Shown here: positions 35,456 through 47,700 of the stretch, in pieces
Layout: the number at the start of each line of letters is the position of its first letter
Position numbering within the stretch: position 1 is the stretch's first letter
Origin: Onthophagus taurus
Lineage: Eukaryota; Arthropoda; Insecta; Coleoptera; Scarabaeidae
Assembly (NCBI RefSeq): GCF_036711975.1
Contig: NC_091966.1
Span: 8,873,501-8,937,500 of the forward strand
Reading direction: 5' to 3'
Length of the DNA: 64,000 bases
Translations under genes and position numbers: made by a program
Notes under the pieces: model-generated
Told to the model about the DNA's origin: nothing
Database searches by the model: none
The model's input: only the letters and a program-made list of their open reading frames with translations

Positions 35456-36904
35456 ATGATACCTCCTGCTGTGCCAGGCCAAATTGAAGAACAACAAAAC
35501 ATGGTTGGTTGGGTAAGTAATTAAATAAATTAAATCCATAAAAAAATAGCTAAACTAAAGTGATTATTGTTAATAGAAAAATACGTTCAACATGCGTCAA
35601 GTGACCATCATAAACTTGGCTGCTTCCCAAATTGGTACAAGAAATGGTATAAAGCATGATCCGAAGAGTTACATCAATCATGGGTGTATCACAAATCCGA
35701 TTAAGTCTTTGGATATCCTAAGAAAGAATATTCAAAATGCTGTTAATAAAGACATTGATTGTATTATCAAAAAATATTTAGATGTAAGTTCATAATAATT
35801 TTTCTTTATTCGTATAAATAATATTGAAAAATGTTTTAGAAATTTTTTCAACCAGCTGTAAATAATATAAGACAAAACCAAGGTAGAGACAGTGTAAATG
35901 AAGAACATGTCAAATTAATGTGTAGAAAAATGTTAGAAGATGCTAAAACAATGTATAAAGCTTCAAATGTATCTAGGGATAGTTCTCCCCATGAATACAG
36001 TGACTCAGATCCAGGGGGGTACTTTGAATCACGTTTTTCTTTGGTGGATAGAAAGCGAAAGGAATCAGACACTGATTCAGAATCAACAACAATTTCAAGT
36101 CAAAAAAGACATAAGGCTAAAGACTGGGAAGAAATTGCAAAACTTCCTATAAAACGAGAAGCTCCAAAATGGAGCTCGGAACGTTTAAATCAACGAACAT
36201 TATTTATAATGGGCGCTAGAGCTAATAAAGTTCTAGGATTCAGTCAAACAAGAGGAAGACTATATGTTAGACATCCAGAATTAATTCGTTATGCAGGTGA
36301 TCAAGAAGATAGAGAATGGTTAACTTCAAAATATTTAATGCCAGCAAGTGGCGGTAAGGCGTATATAATGATTTTTGATGATGTACGCGAATTAGCTATG
36401 TGTGATGAGTATAAAAATAATCCCAATTTAAGATTACATGAATTAAAAGGGTTTGAGGCACCGCCGTTTTTATTGAATAAAATAAAATTGTACATAGAAC
36501 GAATGAGAACTGATAAAAAAATACCGTCGGTTGATCTCTTTGATTTCCATCAGGTTCAGTCTATTACATCGCCTCTCGATTCCGCTCCTTCAACTCCATC
36601 CGACACTTTACACGAATCCCAATCTGCCAGTACGACCAGTTCTAAACACTCCGAAAACAATTTTGTTAATATTCCTGAAATTAGTCCGAGTTCGAATAAT
36701 TCCTTGATGTCTGGTCAATTAACCCAGAGTCCAATTCCAAGCTCCAGTAGTTTACTGTCGCCTAACTTGCTGATGACTATTGCCACATCTGAAGGACAGA
36801 GCAATAATGGATTGATTGTTTTAAGGGACAACCATCAAAATGATAGTTGTTTGTCTACACTTTTAGCTAGTCATATGTCTAGTGATAATTCACAAGATTT
36901 TTAA
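35456..36904 (+). CDS. DNTTIP1: DNTTIP1 (TdIF1) homologue, MiDAC complex subunit
   Basis: DNTTIP1 is a DNA- and nucleosome-binding subunit that dimerises and recruits HDAC1/2 with MIDEAS in the mitotic deacetylase complex. Exons 35456-35512, 35577-35783 and 35840-36904, all phase 0, give 442 residues. Exon 2 and the start of exon 3 encode the helical dimerisation domain (SLDILRKNIQNAVNKDIDCI, then KYLDKFFQPAVNNIRQ and CRKMLEDAKTMY). A Ser/Asp-rich and basic linker follows (KRKESDTDSES). Then comes the conserved C-terminal DNA-binding domain (GARANKVLGFSQTRGRLYVR, HPELIRYAGDQEDREWL, GGKAYIMIFDDVRELA). A Ser/Thr/Asn-rich tail of about 110 residues extends beyond the human protein. The Met at 35592 is internal; the upstream exon supplies the real start. 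AATAAA at 37150 may end the transcript. Confidence 0.93.
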
Positions 36905-37149
36905 ATGATTTTATGGTAATTTTTTTATTGTTAGGATTGTTGTTTTAATCCCAGTATTTTTAATAACGAAAACCTGTCCAAAGACCAATTTACTAATCCA
37001 AAGAATGAAATTTATCCAAAGATAGGAAATATTTTTTATACACCCCAAAAAAAATGAGAATTGATACGTAGTATATTAAAAAGTTGGCATCTAAATTAAA
37101 TAATATGCTTAACCATCATTTTAGTTTTTAATTTATTTATTTTAATTTT

Positions 37150-37155
37150 AATAAA
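37150..37155 (+). terminator. DNTTIP1: Candidate poly(A) signal of DNTTIP1
   Basis: AATAAA 245 bp after the stop codon, the first canonical signal I see downstream. Confidence 0.45.
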
Positions 37156-38099
37156 TTGTTTTTAGTACTTATACATGTTCTGAGGCTATCAATTTTAACA
37201 TATCTGAAGCTTCTAGTCAATATTATACACTTATAGAAAATGTAATACTAACATAACTGATTCATAGAATGTAGAGTGTTATATCATAGAATGTTTTAGT
37301 ATTAGTATTGATTAGAAAAATCTGTCTGAAAATCTTATTAATAAGATCTCGAATTTCCTTTAATTGTTTAATTCGAAATATCATTCGAAATTTTCCGACG
37401 ATAACTTAAATATTCTGTATTGCGGAGGAATTAGACTTAATTTTAGACTTCATTTTTGATGTTTCACAATGTTTAAGACGGAATTTATGTGGTACTAATT
37501 TTATTAAATTATTAAATAAAAAACAGTCATAATAAACGTTTGTGTTATTTTTATACAAAAATTTTAATAATTGTGGTTTGATAAAACGATTTTTGAAAGA
37601 AATTGAAATCAATACGAAAATCCCAATCTAAGTATTATAGTCTTTTGGTATTGGTCCAACTAGGTCAACGAGGTGTTATTTTGCACATCATACCTCAGCG
37701 TTATCATCTAAAGCTGAAGGCAATTCCGTATCCATTTCCTGCTGTTTTGGACGTCCTGTAACGTTGAGTTACGAGTTTAAGCGTTGTATTCATATCCATG
37801 TAGATAGATGATAAACGGTATTAAAAGTTATCGCACTGAATTCAGTTGTGAGCAAAAGCTCTCTCATTAGTCTCTTTGGTCATCTTCTGATTCGGCTCGA
37901 GGTGAATCGAACTTGTCCTATTCAAAATGATTGTGTTTGGTAAATATTATGAAAGTTTCACTTTGAATATATCAATAATCAGGCAATCAGTCCAAAGAGT
38001 TGCTTGAGATTCTGAGTGGAATATTTGATGCTGGATTTACCAATAAAGTTGCTTCTCGAATGTTTTTTTACGTCTTAAAAAAGTAAATAACGTAAATCC
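37156..38099. other. Intergenic, no recognised feature
   Basis: AT-rich sequence without a convincing frame. Minus-strand Met-initiated stretches are short and unlike known proteins. Confidence 0.4.
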
Positions 38100-38830
38100 A
38101 ATACTTCTGCAAGTACTTCAACCCAATTAAGAAATTCCAATCTTTCTCAGAACAATTTTGTGCCATTTCTATATTGCACTATTAAACTTTTTGGAACTTC
38201 GTTTTAAATTGAATATTAAAATAAACTCACACATGTCCCATTTTATCTCTTAATACATTAAATAGTACAAATTCTTGCAAATTATTATAAGTTGAAATCT
38301 TCCAGCAAACGGAGGTCTTAAAGTTGTGATGATGTGGTGTTGTACCCATCGATTTGATTAGGAATTCGGGAGAAAGTCGTGAAGTTGCGTCACCGGATGA
38401 CGTTTGAGTATTAGCAATCTGCCATCATAGAATCATCGCCATCAAGAAAATAAATGTACCAAAATTCGTACTGAAAATGAAAAAAATGTACTGAATTGAG
38501 AGAGAAAGTAGGAGACCTTTTTTTTAGGTACAACAAAACTTGTAAAACGTATTACTTTATCACTGGGCTCACTGGTTTTTTGATTAATTGTTTTGCCAGC
38601 AATAAAGTTTCCACGGCTGAAACGGTCAAAGAAAGTAAATTCAAAAAAAGTGGTTACTGATTTTAGTACAATTGTACCGATTACAAAATTTTGTACTGGA
38701 TTGCTACTTTCACGTAGTTTATCTATGAAATCGTACTGAATTCAGTACAATTGTACCGAAACGGCAACACTGATAGGAAGTCGACGCGAGAGCATATACA
38801 AATTCGCACCGATGTTCATCAGTTGTCCGA
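38100..38830. repeat. Dispersed direct repeat, copy 1 (with insertion)
   Basis: Shares long runs of similar sequence with 39640-40020, for example AATCTTTCTCAGAACAATTTT against AATCTTTCTGATAACAATTTT, TTCGTTTTAAATT...AATATTAAAA, and CATACAAATTC.CACCGAT.TTCATCAGTTGT. This copy carries the insertion at 38431-38772. The source element is unidentified. Confidence 0.7.
38431..38772. mobile_element. 342-bp insertion with 4-bp target duplication
   Basis: Flanked by ATAG at 38427-38430 and 38773-38776. The homologous place in the second copy (about 39955) has a single ATAG-containing site and no insert. The right end reads CGGCAACACTG. Internally it repeats GTACAATTGTACCGA and GTACTGAATTCAGTAC-like palindromic words. 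No frame is present. The family is unknown. Confidence 0.6.
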
Positions 38831-39639
38831 ATGATCACGTATGAAGCAAAGTTTGTAACTCCTTCTCGAATGGCCCGGATGTCAATTTAATCTAGTGGAT
38901 TTGGGAATTTCCTTTTTGATTTCCCGATAATTAGTTGTTTACGGGTAACTGGAGCTTTCCAAATGGCGTGGATGATTCCGTGTCAAGATTTCAGACCGCC
39001 GCTTGATGTGCTAAATTTCAGGAACTTTATCCGTGTTTTTCCAAAGACTCGTAACAATGATTTAGTATCAATCCGTACCACTCAAGCATTTAAAAACAAG
39101 CCACAGATGCTTAAATTGCTCAGATTCTAAGGTCGAAGCGGCAAAAACATCCACTTCACGCAGAACATCGTACATTAACCGCTATCTGTTCTTCGGAGGA
39201 GACGTTAAGCGTCGGGCCCAGCACCAGTCGGACATCTCTGGTATTGTTAATAGTAGTAGTACACGTCGGAAAAGGACACCCGTTACGCAACCTGTAAGGA
39301 TTTCTGAAGGCCAAGGGACAATTTGGTCTGTAACTTAATTGGAGAGTGAGTCCTCTAGTGGTGCATGGATTGTGAAAAATTCTGCATGTGCGATTTATGC
39401 AATAGCAGGGAAATCGATCCCAATTGCGAATTCACTTTCTGTCATTCTTGGATACCTAATACAAAGTTTATACTTAACTAAGAAGCTAAGGAAATACCGT
39501 ATTTTTGAGAATCTCCGCCCATACAACAATGTTTGTTATCTCACACAAGCTAATCCTAAAATTTCTACCTTGTTGAGAAGTTATATCATGTCAAAAAAGC
39601 AAATCACATAGAACCAATCACATTTCTGCAATTAAGTAC
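38831..39639. other. Intergenic sequence of unknown repeat origin
   Basis: More GC than its surroundings near 38800-39330 (for example CGTCGGGCCCAGCACCAG at 39210), which suggests an old transposon. The frames are short and I do not recognise them. Confidence 0.35.
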
Positions 39640-40020
39640 TTCCAAGAACGCATGAAAACCAATCCCAATCTTTCTGATAACAATTTTCCGACATCGTTAG
39701 CATTGATAAAATAATTCTGTGTTGTAATATTAAACTTTATGGTAGTTCGTTTTAAATTTAATATTAAAACAAAACTCGACCGTGTCCCTTTTTATCTTCT
39801 CATACATTAAACAATGCAAATTCTTGTAACTTATTATAAGTCGAGATCTTCCAATAACCGGTGATCTTAGAGATGTGTAGATGTGGTATTTTTTCCTGTG
39901 ATTTGATTATGATATCGTGTGATATTTGCGTATGTTTACCAGCAATCTGCAATGATATAGGAAATCGACGTAAGAACACATACAAATTCTCACCGATTTT
40001 CATCAGTTGTCATAGTTGTC
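39640..40020. repeat. Dispersed direct repeat, copy 2 (empty site)
   Basis: Second copy of the 38100-38830 repeat in the same orientation, about 1.5 kb downstream, without the 342-bp insertion. Divergence is visible throughout. Confidence 0.7.
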
Positions 40021-40994
40021 AGATCGGCTACGAATAGGCGTTGGATTGGGTCAGTTTGTGATCTTTTCTCTACACCTTCAAACGTTGGCATTGCTCACTG
40101 CATCTGCCAAATTCGCTAAATCGTCAAGTCTCTTATGTGTCTAGGGTGGGAAGATCGCTTGCGTGAACCTCGATACTTAGTCACGCCACAAAAATCGTAA
40201 TTATTTTCTGTCTTCAAATTCCTCGTGTTCCAATAACTCCCTTCTCTTTTGTTCTTGCGTTGTACTCAACCTGGGAATCAACTCCACCTTTGAGAAGTTG
40301 GACATAATGTCTCGCTCTTCTACTTAAATACTTAAGGTTTAAAGAACTCACCGTGTAGTTGTACTTTAATTCGTCAACAGTGATTTGTCCCAGGAAAACC
40401 TGCGCTTCAGTGATAATACATCACAGTTGTAGATCAGCGTGTCAAAATGATGGTGTTTTCATGGCATTTGAATTGTTTCTAGACGATGCAAATCTGCGAC
40501 TAGATTACAACTCCCCTAGTGGTGGAGAACAGTCCATCAAAGTATTTGATTATGTCGGAATCACCAAATTTGAGGATTGCAGGAACTGAGTAACTGGGAA
40601 AAGAAAGTGACGTCTCTTCTCAGGATAAAACAGGTTCTCAAGGTAGTTCAGAAAGTGGACGTGATGCCGATGATCTGTCACGTAATGAGGAGGAATCAGA
40701 TTACAGAATCCAATTTGGAGTAAAATTCAATCACATTATAGGAGTTCCCAAAACATAGTCATTCATCTTCTTGGAGTAAAACGAAATATAAGGAGTGGTG
40801 CAATTGCTCTTGAGTATTAGAGTAAATTCGTTATTGGAAAAGTTTTTGAAATGATCGTTAAAGTCACAAACTAATATATTGACATCATAAATATTAAAGT
40901 TGTTAAGGAGACAGATTTTGTTAGAGCCGTCTTTACATACCAGGAGCTGATAAATCGAACTGGCAATCACTGAAATCCATGTTGGTCTCGTTAT
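40021..40994. other. Intergenic, possible degraded coding fragment
   Basis: Around 40600-40760 (+) a frame reads ESDVSSQDKTGSQGSSESGR and ends GVKFNHIIGVPKT. It is Ser/Asp-rich and coding-like but too short to assign. The rest is non-coding. Confidence 0.3.
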
Positions 40995-41468
40995 ACAGGC
41001 TAATTCTCAATCTATACGCATAAACTTGAGTATTTATTCCTCATGACAAGTAATGATTAATAGGAGAAAAAAATCTATCAAGAGTTTTTTACTTTTCTAG
41101 ATTCAAAGTTACTTTTAAATCAAGAATCTCGAATCCATGATCTCCCACTACAGCGGCACAAACCAGGCAGCTACCATTGTCTAAGCATTTCTAAACAATT
41201 CTTGCTACTATGCATGTACACTATGATTTTTAACTGATACCAAAAATAAAAATCTGGAGTATTATGGTCGGGCGATTGAAGTGGCCAGGCCATTAGACCA
41301 CCTCGACCTATCCATCTTCCGGGAAACATATAATCTAGATGTTGCCGCATATATCGGATATCTAAGAAACTAAAAATCTTTTACTACAATTTTTTTCACC
41401 TATTAGTCATTATTTGTCATGAGTAATAAATATTCATGTTTCTGCGTGTAGGTTGAGAATAACCCTGT
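40995..41468 (-). mobile_element. Foldback element retaining a transposase C-terminal fragment
   Basis: Ends are inverted over about 80 bp: ACAGGCTAATTCTCAATCTA at the left and TTGAGAATAACCCTGT at the right, continuing through TATTTATTCCTCATGACAAG and its partner. Between them the minus strand (about 41340-41250) reads FPGRWIGRGGLMAWPLQSPD, then HNTPDFYFW. This is recognisably the third catalytic-Asp region of a DUF4817/mariner-type transposase. The rest of the gene is gone. Confidence 0.7.
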
Positions 41469-41559
41469 TCAAGATCTTGCTTCGTGTCCTGTATTTTGAT
41501 GATAGAAGTACTCGAAACGAAAAGTGTTCCAGTTGTTTCGAAAAGTGTTGACAAATCGA

Positions 41560-41820
41560 ATCAACAAAACATTATCCGTAAACGATTATCACTCAACAAT
41601 TGCCAACCTGGTAGGTAGGTATAAAATCTCTTATAATAAGTTACAAAAATATAGTCCATAAATGATTTCTTTCCAACTATTTTGCATGTTAAGTTATAAA
41701 CCATCAAATCCGAAAAATAATAGATTTCTGTTTTTGGATGGAAAGTTTTATGGAAACTAAAAGTCCTGGAAGAAAATGTTGTAGATGAGAATTGTTTGTG
41801 GAGAATTTTTGACGAAAGCA
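41560..41820 (+). repeat. Isolated diverged unit of the 344-bp satellite
   Basis: Contains, in the satellite order, AACATTATCCGTAAACGATT, TTGCCAACCTGGTAGGTA, TAGTCCATAAATGATTTCTT, CCAACTATTTTGCATG, and GATGAGAATTGTTTGT. It is a single copy 3 kb upstream of the array at 44790-49980, on the other side of the Rbp6 first exons. Confidence 0.75.
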
Positions 41821-41939
41821 GCATCTATAAATCTTCTTTGTCATGATGAATATGGTAATATAAATCTGAAGTGATTTATTTAGACAATCAATTAAAGTTA
41901 ATTCCGTTAACTAACAATAAGACTATGAACTAGAAAACA

Positions 41940-42240
41940 GAAATATTAGACCATCTCCGGAATTTGGACCATACTGGCAAGTTCGGCTAAAAATCACTCA
42001 AAGCTCCATCTAGTAAAACAACAAGTTGATGTACCACATCCACTATGCAAACAAGAATCAGAAGATAAATTATCTACGCGTATAAAAAATGCAACCAAAG
42101 TCTTTTCCATGCCAACATAGTCAACATTAATACCAATTTTTCTGGTTGAACTTGAGTCCAATTGAAAATATAGTCTAAGTGCCTTGCCATAAAAGTTTTT
42201 GAAATGACTAAATGCTTATTTAGACTTTTCTATTGAATGT
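41940..42240 (+). mobile_element. Possible Tc1-type transposase remnant
   Basis: Near 42135-42175 a plus-strand frame reads FFWLNLSPIENIV, which resembles the WPxxSPDLNPIENxW region of Tc1-like transposases. No other part is recognisable, so this is weak. Confidence 0.3.
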
Positions 42241-42689
42241 AGAAACATTATTTTCCTTTTATATTGATTATGTGACCTTAATTTCTTCGAAGTTTTCCAT
42301 CTTCGCAATCTTTGGAGAATTCAAGTCGCGCTTGACAGAAAAAGTTATCGGAAACTTGCTCCATAAAAGGTTAATAAGATTTTTGGTTACTTATGTTTGC
42401 CTGGTCATAAAAATCATAGGAATAAATGTAATATCTGTTGAAAGTTTCTCTAAGAAATGTCACAAAGAAATAGTGTTGCTGTGCTATTAGTTTTGATTTG
42501 AGGATTAAACAGTTTTATAAGTGATTTTAAAAGTTTGTAAAAATTTTTAAAACTTTTAATTTAATATGTCATAATGTTGTGAAATTAAACGTGTTCAAAA
42601 AATTTAGATTGATTAAGAGCAAACAGAAAGAGTGTGTGTACAAAAAAAAATCATAACAATAAAGTGAAGAGGTGCGTGGCGCCGCGACG

Positions 42690-43112
42690 CGATGGTTGAT
42701 AATAATAATAATAATCGGTCCGGATGCGGGGCGTCGGATCGTTGTTGCGTCACCGACGCACTGACGGCGCCCCGATCGCGCCCAATCCGGGTCCCGCGCC
42801 GTCGACGCGCGCATCCCCGCTGCCGACGCCGCCCGACGTTTGCCGTCGTCGTCGCCGCCACCGCCTCTCCGACGCCGCTGCCTCCTCGCCCATCGGCCGC
42901 CTCGGCGCAGTCCGCCAGTTCAGTCAGTATCGTGCCACCACCGTGACAACGTGTTAGAGTCGCTGCGCCCCCGGCGACCCCAACGTCCAGAGTACCGGCC
43001 ACTCTCTCTCGCTCTTTACCTTTAGTTTAGTCTAGTAGTTTTGAATCAACGAAGCCCCACGTGCTTCGAAAACCCCAAAGTTACTGTTCTGACAACAACG
43101 GAGCTCAGTCAC
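42690..43112 (+). promoter_or_regulatory. Rbp6: GC-rich promoter/leader of the Rbp6 gene
   Basis: A sharp CpG-rich block in AT-rich DNA directly upstream of the start codon at 43113. The overlapping frames in it (for example one starting ATGGTTGATAATAAT at 42692) are products of the base composition or upstream ORFs, not proteins I can support. The transcription start is not located. Confidence 0.6.
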
Positions 43113-43479
43113 ATGGAGTCCCAGAGCCAGGAGATCGTCGCCGGCGGTTCACCCGCAGAGGTACCCAACGATCCCGGGTAAGTATCAATATATTATTCAA
43201 TTTCTTCTTCAATCATCATTAAATCTCGATTAGTTTTTGATGTTTGTTTGTCTATTTTAAGTGTTTGTTTTTGTTAATCTTTTCGAATGAGTATTGCGCT
43301 TGACTTAATGTTTTAATAATTTTGATGTAACTGGCGAATTTGATAAATGTTAGTAAAAATAGTTTCATTCTTTAACTGTTTGATGAATTTGGTTGGTTAT
43401 TACTGTTATGAGTTATTACTATTTATGATTTGTTTCAGGAAAATGTTCATCGGTGGCCTCAGTTGGCAGACAAGTCCAG
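43113..43479 (+). CDS. Rbp6: Musashi-family RNA-binding protein (Rbp6-like), first two coding exons
   Basis: Musashi proteins bind UAG-containing mRNA through two RRM domains and act in neural and stem-cell translation control. Exon 1 (43113-43177) encodes MESQSQEIVAGGSPAEVPND, then PG. A consensus donor (GG|GTAAGT) follows and a 261-bp intron ends TTTGTTTCAG. Exon 2 (43439-43479) is a 41-bp microexon encoding KMFIGGLSWQTSP, the first beta strand and RNP2 motif of RRM1. It ends in phase 1 before GTAAGC, so the next codon would be G+AA (Glu), as in SPESLRDYF of Rbp6. No further RRM exon is present in the remaining 20.5 kb, so the gene continues beyond the window. SWQTSP favours Rbp6 over the Drosophila msi paralogue; that choice is inference. 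Confidence 0.88.
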
Positions 43480-44789
43480 GTAAGCGCGAAAACACGTGAC
43501 GACGTCGCAAGTGAGTGAGTGACAAGTGTCGCGTTTGTGCCGAATCAAAAAAAAAGTATATATGTATACGAGAACGCCGGAGGAGAGAGAGTAAAAACGA
43601 GCGACGATCAAGAACAAAAGAGCTTTTGGTCTCACGACCGACCGCCGGCCGTAACGTCCGTCCGTTCGTCTGTGTCTATCTTTCGCATACCATCGCCTGT
43701 TTGTCATGATGAAGAGCCGACGTGTTTCCGATTTTTGCCATTTCGATTATTTTTTTTTAATAAAAACCATTCCAAGTGAATTTGCGTTTTTATTTCTTTG
43801 CGTTATTCGTTGTTTTTCGTTTTAAATAAAATCCATTAAAAAAAATAAAAAAAAATTGATAACATGTAGTTAGAATAGATACCATATAACATAAATAAAA
43901 GGTAGGTGCGATGCCTTATTTAAGTTTATTCGCTTGAGAAACCAGGTCTTCATCATAGCAATCAGGCGGAAACGAGGCTCTCTGCTTCCCCTTTTACATC
44001 AACTACGGCTACCATTCATCAACCTTCTTAGATTTTATTTACATTTAATTTATTCAGATACTTAAAACTTATTTACTTTTATCATTTAATTTTTTTAAAG
44101 ATTATTAACTTTAAAAAATTTATTCAAATTGTTGTGAATAGAGAGATGTAAGTTGTTTCACAACGCTTCATTAACATAATATTTGAAAGTTTTCGGATTT
44201 AGTTTGTCAATACTACTACTTAATCTTTTCAATACACTTTTTTTTGAATGAATACATCTTTAGAATTTGTTCTTACGATTTCTTCATGAATCATTAAAAG
44301 CTATTTTATGGTATTTGCGGATTATTACTTATTTTTGTGTAACTTAGAAGGAAAATTAATCATTGTTGAATGTTTTTTTCTATTGAAATGGAGGTTAATT
44401 ATTACTCATAAATCTTAATCAATTTGTTGTGTTGAAGCATCTCAAAAACATAAATAATTTTTCGAACGGTGACAACTGTTTTGTTTTTGTGCCAAAGGGT
44501 TATTCACAATATCGATGTTTAGTCCTCCAATTTAGAACTCTTCATTTTATTTGTTTATTCTGTTGTGATATAATTAAAAACATTAACAAAATAAAGTTGT
44601 TAGTTTCACGAATGTTTTTCTTTTTTAAATAATTTATTCATTACAAGTTAATCAAATTATTTTAAGTTTTTACAAAAACATAAAGTTTTTTATTGACATA
44701 ATCAAATTTGTTGTCTTCATCAAGTGTTGATCTCAAGTTGAAGTTGATTTCAAAGATTTGTGGCATTTAACAAAATACACTCAATAATT
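43480..44789 (+). other. Rbp6 intron 2, proximal part
   Basis: 43490-43740 stays CpG-rich (for example CGACCGACCGCCGGCCGTAA near 43643), so the promoter-associated GC island extends past exon 2. The remainder is AT-rich without recognised features. Confidence 0.45.
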
Positions 44790-47700
44790 AAAATTATGAA
44801 TGAGAATGATATTAATCAAAATTCTTCATAATAAATCACAAAAACATATTCTATAAACAATTTCATTCTAACTATTTCATATTTCTTGTGATAAATCCTA
44901 AAACGCCAAAATCTCTAAATTGGCCTTTTTGAATACAATTTTTTATTATAACTCAATGGCTGAAAATGTTAGAAGGAAGTGTTATGGGTGAGAATTATTT
45001 GTTTTGGTTCATAACATCAACAGTTTATGTAACAAATCGTTATCTGCAAACATCTTTACTCCAAATATGACTATTACCAACCTAAGTAGTAGATTTTAAA
45101 TTCCAAAGTTACAAAGTTTAGGCATAAATAGCAAAGTGAGGTTTTTCTCAAAAATAAAAAGTTGTGGATGAGAATGATATTAACAAAAATTGTTCATAAT
45201 AAATCACAAAAGCATATTTTATAAACGATTTCATTCTAACTATTTCGTATTTCTAGTGATAAATCCAAAAACCCCAAAATCTTTAAATTAGCGTTTTTGA
45301 AGACAATTTTTATTATAACTCAAAAACTAAAAATGTTAAGAGGAAATGTTATGGGTGAGAATTATTTGTAATGAACCAACAAAACGTTATCTTCAAACAT
45401 CGTTAATCCAAATATGACTATTACCAACCTAGTAGATTTTAATTCCCAAAGTTTCAAATTTGAGGCATTTGATAGCAAAGTGAGGTTTTTCTCAAAAATA
45501 AAAAACTGTGTATGAGAATGATATTAACAAAAATTGTTCATAATAAATCACAAAAGCATATTTTATAAACGATTTCATTCTAACTATTTCGTATTTCTAG
45601 TGATAAATCCTAAAACCCCAAAATCTTTAAATTGGCGTTTTTGAAGACAATTTTTATTATAACTCAAAAACTAAAAATGTTAGGAGGAAATGTTATGAGT
45701 GAGAATTATTTGTAATGAACCAACAAAACGTTATCTTCAAACATCGTTAATCCAAATATGACTATTACCAACCTAGTAGATTTTAATTCCTAAAGTTTCA
45801 AATTTGAGGCATTTGATAGCAAAGTGAGGTTTTTCTCAAAAATAAAAAACTGTGTATGAGAATGATATTAACAAAAATTGTTCATAATAAATCACAAAAG
45901 CATATTTTATAAACGATTTCATTCTAACTATTTCGTATTTCTAGTGATAAATCCTAAAACCCCAAAATCTTTAAATTGGCGTTTTTGAAGACAATTTTTA
46001 TTATAACTCAAAAACTAAAAATGTTAGGAGGAAATGTTATGAGTGAGAATTATTTGTAATGAACCAACAAAACGTTATCTTCAAACATCGTTAATCCAAA
46101 TATGACTATTACCAACCTAGTAGATTTTAATTCCTAAAGTTTCAAATTTGAGGCATTTGATAGCAAAGTGAGGTTTTTCTCAAAAATAAAAAACTGTGTA
46201 TGAGAATGATATTAACAAAAATTGTTCATAATAAATCACAAAAGCATATTTTATAAACGATTTGATTCTGACTATTTCGTATTTCTAGTGATAAATCCTA
46301 AAACCCCAAAATCTTTAAATTAGCGTTTTTGAAGACAATTTTTATTATAACTCAAAAACTAAAAATGTTAGGAGGAAATGTTATGAGTGAGAATTATTTG
46401 TAATGAACCAACAAAACGTTATCTTCAAACATCGTTAATCCAAATATGACTATTACCAACCTAGTAGATTTTAATTCCCAAAGTTTCAAATTTGAGGCAT
46501 TTGATAGCAAAGTGAGGTTTTTCTCAAAAATAAAAAACTGTGTATGAGAATGATATTAACAAAAATTGTTCATAATAAATCACAAAAGCATATTTTATAA
46601 ACGATTTCATTCTAACTATTTCGTATTTCTAGTGATAAATCCTAAAACCCCAAAATCTTTAAATTGGCGTTTTTGATGACAATTTTTATTATAACTTAAA
46701 AACTAAAAATGTTAGGAGGAAATGTTAAGGGTGAGAATTATTTGTAATGAACCAACAAAACGTTATCTTCAAACATCTTTAATCCAAATATGATTATTAC
46801 CAACCTAATAGATTTTAATTCCCAAAGTTTCAAATTTGGGGTATTTAATAGCAAAGTGAGGTTTTTCTCAAAAATAGAAAGCTGTGGATGAAGACGATAT
46901 TAACAAAAATTGTTCATAATAAATCACAAAATCATATTTTATAAACGATTTCATTCTCACTATTTCGTATTTCTAGTGATAAATCCTAAAACCCCAAAAT
47001 CTTTAAATTAGCGTTTTTGAAGACAATATTTATTATAACTCAAAAACTAAAAATGTTGGGAGGAAATGTTATGGGTGAGAATTATTTGTAATGAACCAAC
47101 AAAACGTTATCTTCAAACATCGTTAATCTAAATATGACTGTTACCAACCTAGTAGATTTTAATTCCCAAAGTTTCAAATTTGAGGCATTTAATAGCAAAG
47201 TGAGGTTTTTCTCAAAAATAAAAAACTGTGGAAGAGAATGATATTAACAAAAATTGTTCATAATAAATCACAAAAGCATATTTTATAAACGATTTCATTC
47301 TAACTATTTCGTATTTCTAGTGATAAATCCCAAAACCCCAAAATCTTTAAATTGGCGTTTTTGAAGACAATTTTTATTATAACTCAAAAACTAAAAATGT
47401 TAGGAGGAAATGTTATGGGTGACAATTATTTGTAATGAACCAACAAAACGTTATCTTCAAACATTTTTAATCCAAATATGATTATTACCAACTTAGTAGA
47501 TTTTAATTCCCAAAGTTTAAAATTTGAGGCATTTAATAGCAAAGTGAGGTTTCTTCAAAAATAAAAGGCTGTGGATGAGAATGATATTAAAAAAATTGTT
47601 TATAATAAATCAAAAATGATATTTTATAAACGATTTGATTCTGACTATTTCATATTTCTAATGATAAATCCTAAAACCCCAAAATCTCGTTTTTAAATAC

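Noticed and set aside
35592..35594. ATG as the DNTTIP1 start
   Set aside because: An in-frame upstream exon (35456-35512) with its own ATG and a consensus donor supplies the N terminus.
42569..43025. Several long frames on both strands in the Rbp6 leader
   Set aside because: They overlap in a GC-rich promoter/leader, are Arg/Pro/Ala-rich on all frames and show no domain; this is base-composition artefact.
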